Source of the DNA: Ophiostoma sp. CBS 140.51 | Taxonomy: Eukaryota; Ascomycota; Sordariomycetes; Ophiostomatales; Ophiostomataceae | DNA: 64,000 nucleotides | Assembly: GCA_029298735.1 (NCBI GenBank) | Contig: JANSLP010000085.1 | Span: 48,854-112,853 of the forward strand | Direction of reading: 5' to 3' | Shown: piece by piece, positions 57,201 to 64,000 of the stretch | How positions within the stretch are numbered: position 1 is the first letter of the stretch | Layout: the number at the start of each line of letters is the position of its first letter | Translations under genes and position numbers: made by a program | Notes under the pieces: model-generated | Told to the model about the DNA's origin: nothing | The model's input: only the letters and a program-made list of their open reading frames with translations | The model's database searches: none

Positions 57201-58045
57201 GTATCGGTCGACGGTGAGGGAGACAAAGCTGTCGTCCATGTCTGCGTGGGTACCCACACCGGGTCTGGAGAGGATGTTGAGGAACGAGGGGAAGTTTGTG
57301 GAGAGGATGGCGTCGGCTGGAGTTGTTAGTACGTGGAAAGCCTCGAGAGGGTGTTGAGTTTGCGTCGAAGAAACGCCTTTGGCGCAGAGAAAAAACTCAC
57401 CCTTTGTTTTGAGATCGGAGCGGGAGCCAAGCTTGAAAGCAAGAGCTAGTATAGTCTTCTCGAGAGCATCGAGCTTGAAATGCTCCATAAACGTCGACAG
57501 GTCGAAATCACGGAAGATCTCCTCGTTGCCCGTCTCGATGGACTCGGCAATTTTGCGGGCTTTCTCTGGGTTGTGTGCAATATCACTCATTTCCTTTTGC
57601 ACAGCAATGTACTGCCCATGAGTCCCCCCCGGCCGATTGCTGTAGCCGGGGAATATCTGGGACGCACTGCTGGCTACGGCACGGGTGAAGTATTTGCTGA
57701 AAACCTCCATACCGTTCTCATCGATAAGCTGGGGGGAAGGGGCAAGAGTTAGTATAGATATTCGGACATCAAGAGATGGAGGCAGCATTGAAAAAAACGC
57801 TGACGAGAACTCACCTTTTGGAGCTGTTCCCACTTATTGGTGTCGTCCTCCTTAATGCTACTCAGGAGCACATAAACCTGAGCAATGACAATCTTGGAGA
57901 CGGTATTCGTCCCGGTCGGACTGCCGGTCACGGGGCTGCCACCCAAAGCCGCGGATTGATTCGGATGGGGAGAGTGGCTGGAACCCGTATGAAGGGATTG
58001 GGCAGGACTCGGAGAAAACGTTCCCGCTCGAGGTGGTGGGACCAT
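51210..58045 (-). CDS. NOT1: NOT1, scaffold subunit of the CCR4-NOT complex
   Basis: Three exons, 58045-57815, 57728-57401 and 57316-51210, give 2221 residues; introns are 86 and 84 nt with GTGAGT donors. NOT1 holds the deadenylase complex that shortens mRNA tails and represses translation. Family features in order: VSKIVIAQVYVLLSSIKEDD and ENGMEVFSKYFTR near the N-terminus; HEAT-like helices; the CAF1-binding MIF4G region at about 898-1092 (KIQFVLNNITASTLQAMFQE); the CAF40-binding DUF3819 at about 1170-1305 (VDRSVAIAAIATQQMIHKDF); and the NOT1 C-terminal domain from about 1795 to the end (PFIKIAPDVSERF). Skipping the two introns restores known conserved joins, e.g. EQLQK|LIDENGMEVF. The start is uncertain: the 58045 ATG is the first in the open frame, but the frame is open upstream to a TGA at 58196-58198. 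Confidence 0.93.
57317..57400 (-). other. NOT1 intron of 84 nt without stop codons
   Basis: Donor GG|GTGAGT and acceptor CTCCAG|CC on the minus strand. The length is a multiple of three and the intron is open in frame, so retention would insert 28 residues rather than truncate. Removal joins TK to ADAILSTNFPSFLNIL, the more conserved reading. Confidence 0.8.
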
Positions 58046-60250
58046 GGGGGAGGTCTGAGGAGGGTGATGACGGGAAGATATGCTACTATCCAAGGGGCGG
58101 ACAGAAGCCACTTCCTCACCCGATGGTAGAGAAAAGAGGGAGGAGGGGGGGGAAGAGAGGCGGCGGGAGGGCGGCGGCGGCAAAGAAGCGTTCGATCAAG
58201 GCGCGACGGAGGAGATGTCGAACATGGACCTAAGGACAACTAAACTCTAAACTCTAGAAGAGAGACAGGGAAGAGAGAAGGAGGTAGAGGGTGGATGGTG
58301 ACGGCGGATAGAGATAGAGATGAATCGGTAAGGCAATGCAGTATGCACACGACGGATATGGCAATTCCAAGATGATGATCGAATATGGAGATGATCGCGA
58401 TGATGACCGAGGAGGACCACGGACCAGCGCGAAATGGACAGGTCGCGGGTGAGCGATTGGGCAGGTATGCGGCAACAAAGCAACACGCGATCGCAGACTC
58501 GGCAATAGAAGGCCCTCGCGGGATGGAGTCGCGTGGTGGTTGGTGTGTGGGAGGTAACTAGGGCGCGGGTTAGCACGATGTGTCCATTCGAGTCACGGTG
58601 GAGCAGCAGATGCGAGGGGAAAGACGCGCAGTCCCGGGCCGACGACGACAGCGACGCGCGTGATGCAGCGATGGCGATAGACGCTTAAGGACAGTGGCCC
58701 GGGATGCAGCTGCAGACCAGGGTCTCGATGCGTGCCCTGCTCGTGCTCTCGTGGGATGTCTTGCTTTCTCGTGATTTCTGGATTTTTTACCTCTTGGATG
58801 CTCCAGGGGGAATCGATAAAATGCCCGACAACAATGTGAAAAACTTGGTATACGAGCGAAAATAATGTGGAAACGAATGCGTCGGTCGAGGAGAGGTCGT
58901 CGATGATGGCGGTAGGAGGAGGAGAGGACGGTGGGACGCGGATGGAAGAGAATGGTAATTTGGAGGGTGTGTGGTGAGGGCGGACGTTTGGCTCAATTTT
59001 TCTGAGAAGGGGGTTTGAAGGTCGATGCAGGTCTTCAGTTTGGGCTTGGCTCGGGCTCGTGCTGTTGGTGGTGTCGGGTGGTAACTGCCAGTTTCGACGT
59101 GCTCGTGCGCCTGCCTGTTAGGGGCTTCTCAGTAACAGACAGGGAGGAGGGGACGGCCACCGTGTGCGCACCTAGCACCTTCCGCGCCCTCCTCACTTTT
59201 CACTACTTCGGGTTGGTGCCTGAAGCGTAAGGCAGCATGTGAGTTAGCCTCATTCGGCACCTGGCAACCCAAAACCTGTCACCCGCCATTGACCCTGGAG
59301 CTTGGACCAAGTGCCGTCGTGAAGCTTGCTCCTGCCGCCTTTGCGCGCTGTTCTTCTCTGTGTAAGGCCAGGTCTACTGGGCAATTTGCAGCGCAATGTT
59401 GCATCTCCCTTCGTTCGTTTGAGTAAGTGAAGTGAAATGTGTCGTGGATATTCACTCACATCCACGATCGCCACAAGCAACAAGATGGAGGCCTTCATTC
59501 TCAGCTTTACGATGTGCTCTTTCTCTCAAATTGTCGCCCTGACTTGTCACGTGCTGTCCATATCACGTGAAAAATGCGACTGTCCCTGATTGGCTCGAGC
59601 ATAGCTTCATTTTAGGAAGGAGCTCCAGCTCTCGATTGACAAGACGACGCGATATATCGAGCTGCATTTCTCTCAAAAGAAACTTGATTTTGAAAACGAC
59701 TGGCAAGCAGGAAATCGAGATGAAACGACAAGTTGGTCTTGTGCTCACACACAAGTCTTGCGCAGTTTTGGTAGTGAGCCGCGCGGTTTGAAGCCGACCG
59801 CGCATTCAATTAAGAGGATTTGCGGGGCTCGGTCGCAGTTGCCCTGGCGACGCACTAGTCAACAATGTCCCCAGGCTTGGGGAGCATCGGCGCCACTGCC
59901 ACCCACACCGAGCAGCCCGTGTACTGTATGCTGTAGGAGAGAGAGGCTGATATTATCTGCGAAATTTTGATATTAGATGGACTGGCCGTCTTTTCGATTT
60001 CCCTCTACAGACCCCTTTTGTCTGCTCTGCACATCCCGTTTGGAACCTCGCATTCCAACCGATCTTGAACATCTCTAAAGCAAAGCTCGACTCTTATCAG
60101 GAAGCAGAAAAAGAGAGAAGAACATCATCACGTCAAGACGACATCATCGATCTTTGCCGTCAATTTCGACAGCAGAACAGATTGACTTGATACGATACAC
60201 ACTCAACGAACTCTACGATACCTCAGACCGAGACTGCGGTTGCCGGCACG
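58046..60250. other. Intergenic tract with the divergent promoters of NOT1 and the CDC15-like gene
   Basis: 2.2 kb between divergent starts. It holds CG-rich runs with GATGATGAC-like repeats (58.3-58.7 kb) and no gene I can support. The last 200 bases before 60251 are AC/AT-rich leader-like sequence. Confidence 0.5.
58196..58225 (-). promoter_or_regulatory. Nine-codon upstream ORF in frame with NOT1
   Basis: ATG at 58225 reads nine codons (MFDISSVAP) to TGA at 58198-58196. It is in the same frame as NOT1, and no further stop occurs before the NOT1 ATG 150 bases later. It may be a uORF in the leader, or the sign of an undetected upstream exon. Confidence 0.45.
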
Positions 60251-63200
60251 ATGTTGACACCGACGGCCGACGGGCCGACTGTGGCCCTGTCTTGTACGTT
60301 GATGATGGACCGTTTTTGCGATGAATGGACATCATGGCGATGTTGTGGAGAAAACAAACTAACATTCGACTCTACCAGTTGCCAACAACTTCTGGGGCAA
60401 GGACGATGCTGGCGTCGGTCCTCTCCTCGAGCGCATGGCAGGTGCCAAACAGACATGCGATGAGCTACGAGCATTCTACAATGGTAAGTCAAGAAGGCGA
60501 TGACGATGGCGGGAGAAACCAAAAGACACAAGCTAACATTGACAGCCCGCGCCTCGATCGAAGACGAATATGCCCGCAAACTACTATCGCTCTGCCGTAA
60601 GCCGCTGGGGTCGCAAGAGATGGGCGGCGTCAAGTCGTCCCTTGACGTCATGCGCGGCGAAGTCGAGTCCATGGCCAAGCAGCACCAGTCGATTGCTGCC
60701 CAGATGAAGACGGAGCTCGAGGAGCCGCTGTCTGCCTTTGCCGGTGCCATGAAGGAGCGCCGCAAGATTGTCCAGAACAGCATCGAGAAGCTGCACAAGG
60801 TCAAGACCCAGCAGACACAGCAGGTCAATAAGGTGCGTCACATCTCCCCAAATGTTGTTTTGATGAAAACCGCTAACAGGTTAGACCCGCGACCGCTATG
60901 AACAGGAGTGCCTCAAGATCAAGGGCTACCTCGCCCAGGGTCACATGGTGATGGGTCAGGAGGAGCGCAAGAACAAGGCCAAGCTCGAGAAGACACAGAT
61001 CAGTGTGGCCACGTCCAACACTGAGTACGAAAACGCCGTCAAGATCCTCGAAGAGACGACTGCCCGCTGGAACCGCGAGTGGAAGGCCGCCGCCGACAAG
61101 TTCCAGGACCTCGAGGAGGAGCGTCTTGACTTCACCAAGAGCAGCCTCTGGTCCTTTGCCAACATCTCGTCCACGGTCTGTGTTAGCGACGACTCATCGT
61201 GCGAGAAGATCCGCCTGTCGCTCGAGAAGCTCGAGGTCGAGAAGGACATTGCCATATTCATCCGTGACCGCGGTACTGGCCAGGAGATCCCCGACCCGCC
61301 CAAGTACATCAACTTCTGCCGCGGCGACCTCGACTCGCAGTCCGAAGCCTCGGAAGACGACTACTCAGTAGCCCAGTTCCCGCGCAGCATCAATCCAGCC
61401 TACCGGACTTCATCACCACAGCCATCCACATACGAATCGCACCATGATCCCAACTCAGCTCTTGCCCGCGATATGGGCCATGAAATTGTTGAGCCCACCA
61501 CACCACACAAGGCTCCTGCGTCCATAGCTGCCTCCCAGCGGGCACCTCCACCCGCAGATCCGTACAGCCAGATCACGCCGCGCCAGATCCAGCCACAGCA
61601 ACAGAAGCAGCAGCAGCAGATCCAGCAACAGCAGCACGTTACCGACAACATCCCGCCCTACAACCCAGACGACTTTGCTCCTGTTCCACACGACCCGTAC
61701 CCCATGGACGGAATGACGATGCTGTGCCGCACTAACAATGGTGGCCCGCAGTCCGACTTGGGCTCGCAGCTCAGCTCCAACAGTGCCGCCACCTCTGGCC
61801 GGCCATCCAGCCGCGACTCGCACAGCGACTTCTCCAACCTCACCCCGTACTCGAGCCAGGAGCTGCCGAGCGGCAAGGTCTCGCCGGTGAAGACCGAGCC
61901 GCCCAGCGCCATGATTCCCATTGATGACAAGAAGGTCATGAAGAAGAAGAGTGGCTTCTTCCAGAACCACAGCCCCTTCCGCCGCAAGAGCACCAAGGAC
62001 ATCTCCACAAGCTCCAACGCCTCGCACAGAAACACCTGGCACCCACAGCAGGCGGCTCAGACACAGGCAGCAGCACCGTCCAACAACGGTGCACGCAGCT
62101 CCGTCTACGGTGGTGGCCACCAGCACCAGCAGTCGCAGCACCAGCTGATGCAGCATGAGCGGACAGCCAGCCCCGACCCTATCGACGCGAACGCCAGCCT
62201 CGCACTCAACGTCGGCCAGAACGTCTTCGCCGTGTCGACTCCTGACCGTCGTGCAGGAGGTGGCAACACCCAACAGAACACCGAGCCGGAGGCTGCTGAG
62301 GACGACCCGATTGCCCTGGCTCTGGCTGAGCTGAAGGGCGTTACTCTGGGCAAGCAGGCCTCGTTGCGCGTGTCAGCCGATCACTACCACGGCATTGCCA
62401 CGCCCGCCCCTGGAGCCCGTGCCAACCAGTTTGCCAAGAACAGTGCTGTCGCCGCAGGCATGCGTGGTACACCGCCGCCGTCCTACGACCAGCAGGTCCA
62501 GCGTCTGGGTGTGCCGTCGCCTGCTGTGACCTCCAAGGCCATGAAGCAGACATCACAGAAGTTTGTCCAGCAGACACGGAGTATGTTCAGCCCGACCAAC
62601 AACAACGAGTATCAACAGGGCAGTGCCGGCGCCGGTGCCGGACAAGCAGGCGGTTACGCCGCTTCGCCCTCACGCCAGGGCACTCGCAGCAGCTACGACA
62701 TGCCGCGTGCCGCTTCCCCCGCCCCGAGACGTAGTGCGTCGCCGCGGCCAGGGACAGCAGCCGCCTCGTACCAGCAGCAACAACCGCAGCAACAACAAGC
62801 CCCGAGACAGCAACAGCCTGACCCGCGTATGAACCACCGGTCAGCATCTCCCAACCCCTATGCCAGCCGCCCGCCATCACGGCAGCAGCAGCAGCAGGCA
62901 CCGCCTCAAATGGCCTCGACCCCGACCAGAGCCTCCGACCAGTACTACTCTCGTCACGCCTCGCCGAATGTCGATATGTCGCGGGCAGCATCCCCGTCGC
63001 CCTACAGACAGGCCGAGCAACAAGCCCGTCCTCGCAGCAGCATGGCCAATCACAACAACGCCGACACTCGCGCTCAGTCGCCCTATGCAGGCGGTGATGA
63101 CGGTTATGGATCGCAGCGCAGCCGCGGTGGTAGTGCCAGCCGGCCTGGAACTAGCAACTCCAACTCGCGTGCCATGGGTCTCTATGAGGGCGGCGGTGGT

Positions 63201-63544
63201 GGCTCGATGAGGTCGTCGCGGAGCAAGAGCATTGGCGAGAACCTGCAATACACACGTGACGGTCGTCCGATTATGCATTTTGGTAAGTCTCCCTTTTTCA
63301 TATCTCTACACTTCCTGTGTACCCCAACTCGTATTCATATCCACTAACACGCTTTCCCCTTCCAGCACGCGCCTTGTACGTTTACCAGGCGGCTATCCCC
63401 GAGGAGTTGGGTTTCGCAAAGGGTGACATTCTGGCCGTTTTGCGCCACCAGGACGACGGTTGGTGGGAGGCGACGGTGCATGGCAGCACGAACGGCAACG
63501 GGCAGGTCGGACTGGTGCCCAGCAACTACCTGCAGCCGCTTTGA
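60251..63544 (+). CDS. F-BAR and SH3 protein of the CDC15/IMP2/HOF1 family
   Basis: Five exons, 60251-60293, 60379-60483, 60546-60832, 60885-63282 and 63366-63544, give 1003 residues; all four introns (85, 62, 52 and 83 nt) are GT..AG and phases agree. The F-BAR domain covers about residues 15-290 (SFANNFWGKDDAGVGPLLER, ARASIEDEYARKLLSLC, VKILEETTARWNREWKAAAD, CEKIRLSLEKLEVEKDIAIF). A ~640-residue Ser/Pro/Gln-rich linker with many SP and RAASP motifs follows; it is likely disordered and phosphorylated. The SH3 domain fills the last ~58 residues (ALYVYQAAIPEELGFAKGDI, DDGWWEATV, GLVPSNYL). In yeasts these proteins link plasma membrane to the cytokinetic actin ring and recruit formins; a septation role here is inferred. 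The 43-nt first exon was chosen because it gives the F-A-N-N-F-W F-BAR start in phase. Confidence 0.9.
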
Positions 63545-64000
63545 GGTGAAGGTAATACAGCGTCATGATGCCATGCTGTGTCGTTTCCATCTCTTTTTCA
63601 TACTTCTCTCATTTTCATTTTTTCTTCCTTTTCTGTCCTTTTTTCGTTCTCATTCACGGCCTCCGTCTTCTCATTTTCACGACAGAATGTCTGATGTTGT
63701 CCGCATCTTGAGCCATGTGTTTTTTGTTTTTTGGAAGAGGGTGTGTCACATATTTTGCACTGATGATTTTTATTTTTATTTTTGTCTGTATGCGGTAGGT
63801 CTCTTCTTTTTTAGGCGATTTTCTTTCATTTTCAAACATTTGCACACATTTTGTTGAATTTTTGTTGTTTTGTTTTTGTTTTCGATTTTAATTTTGCATT
63901 TTGATTTTACTTTTCTCCTGTTGGTTCATGGTGTATTGCTGCGTGATTTATCCGCATTCTATTTTCATTTTGGATTTTGCACTCCTTCTTTTCAGTTGGC
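63545..64000. other. 3' flank of the CDC15-like gene
   Basis: Strongly T-rich sequence to the window end, typical of a fungal 3' untranslated region and terminator zone. No gene is seen. Confidence 0.5.

Noticed and set aside
1..64000. Transposons, CRISPR arrays, biosynthetic clusters or viral insertions
   Set aside because: I saw no transposase or reverse transcriptase motifs, long terminal or inverted repeats, regularly spaced repeats, or polyketide/peptide synthetase genes by eye. A repeat search of the assembly would be the decisive test.

Overview
This window is nuclear DNA of a filamentous ascomycete, most likely a sordariomycete. The evidence is short introns of about 50-90 nt with GT..AG ends and CTGAC/CTAAT-type branch sites, GC-rich coding exons with glutamine-, serine- and asparagine-rich linkers, wide AT-richer intergenic tracts, and gene families typical of Pezizomycotina. 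I see no prophage, CRISPR array, rRNA, complete transposon or convincing tRNA. The species cannot be told from the sequence alone; Ophiostomatales-like would be a guess.

Layout. 1.9-2.7 kb: dephospho-CoA kinase (+). 4.1-5.1 kb: an EFM7/NNT1-type methyltransferase (+), convergent with an RS-rich protein (5.2-6.3 kb, -). 6.9-9.4 kb: a copper-fist transcription factor (-) whose DNA-binding domain is split by an intron. 9.4-18.3 kb: a 9 kb tract with no supportable gene. 18.3-21.5 kb: a U2SURP/SR140-like splicing factor (-), divergent from an FAD-dependent amine oxidase (22.2-23.7 kb, +). 24.0-24.9 kb: TATA-binding protein (-, three coding exons). 28.3-30.5 kb: mitochondrial ETF-ubiquinone oxidoreductase (-, two exons). 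31-36.4 kb: a decayed accessory stretch with a damaged Zn2Cys6 regulator and an ankyrin-repeat fragment. 36.5-38.4 kb: an IMPACT-domain protein (-), divergent from an OMS1-like mitochondrial methyltransferase (38.8-40.2 kb, +). 41.4-43.1 kb: a GDS1 winged-helix protein (-). 43.1-51.2 kb: a second gene-poor tract. 51.2-58.0 kb: NOT1, scaffold of the CCR4-NOT complex (-). 60.3-63.5 kb: a CDC15/IMP2-type F-BAR/SH3 protein (+, five exons).

These are mostly conserved housekeeping genes rather than a pathway cluster. Gene expression (TBP, U2SURP, NOT1, EFM7, copper-fist and GDS1 proteins) and mitochondrial or cofactor metabolism (CoA synthesis, ETF-QO, OMS1-like) are well represented. I found no clear novel multi-gene system. 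The points most worth checking are the damaged Zn2Cys6 gene, a GC-AG intron in the IMPACT-domain gene, three overlapping mini-uORFs ahead of the EFM7-like gene, an in-frame stop just ahead of NOT1, a duplicated candidate splice acceptor ahead of the copper-fist gene, and the two gene-poor tracts. Exon boundaries were placed by eye from splice consensus, reading phase and family knowledge, without transcript data.
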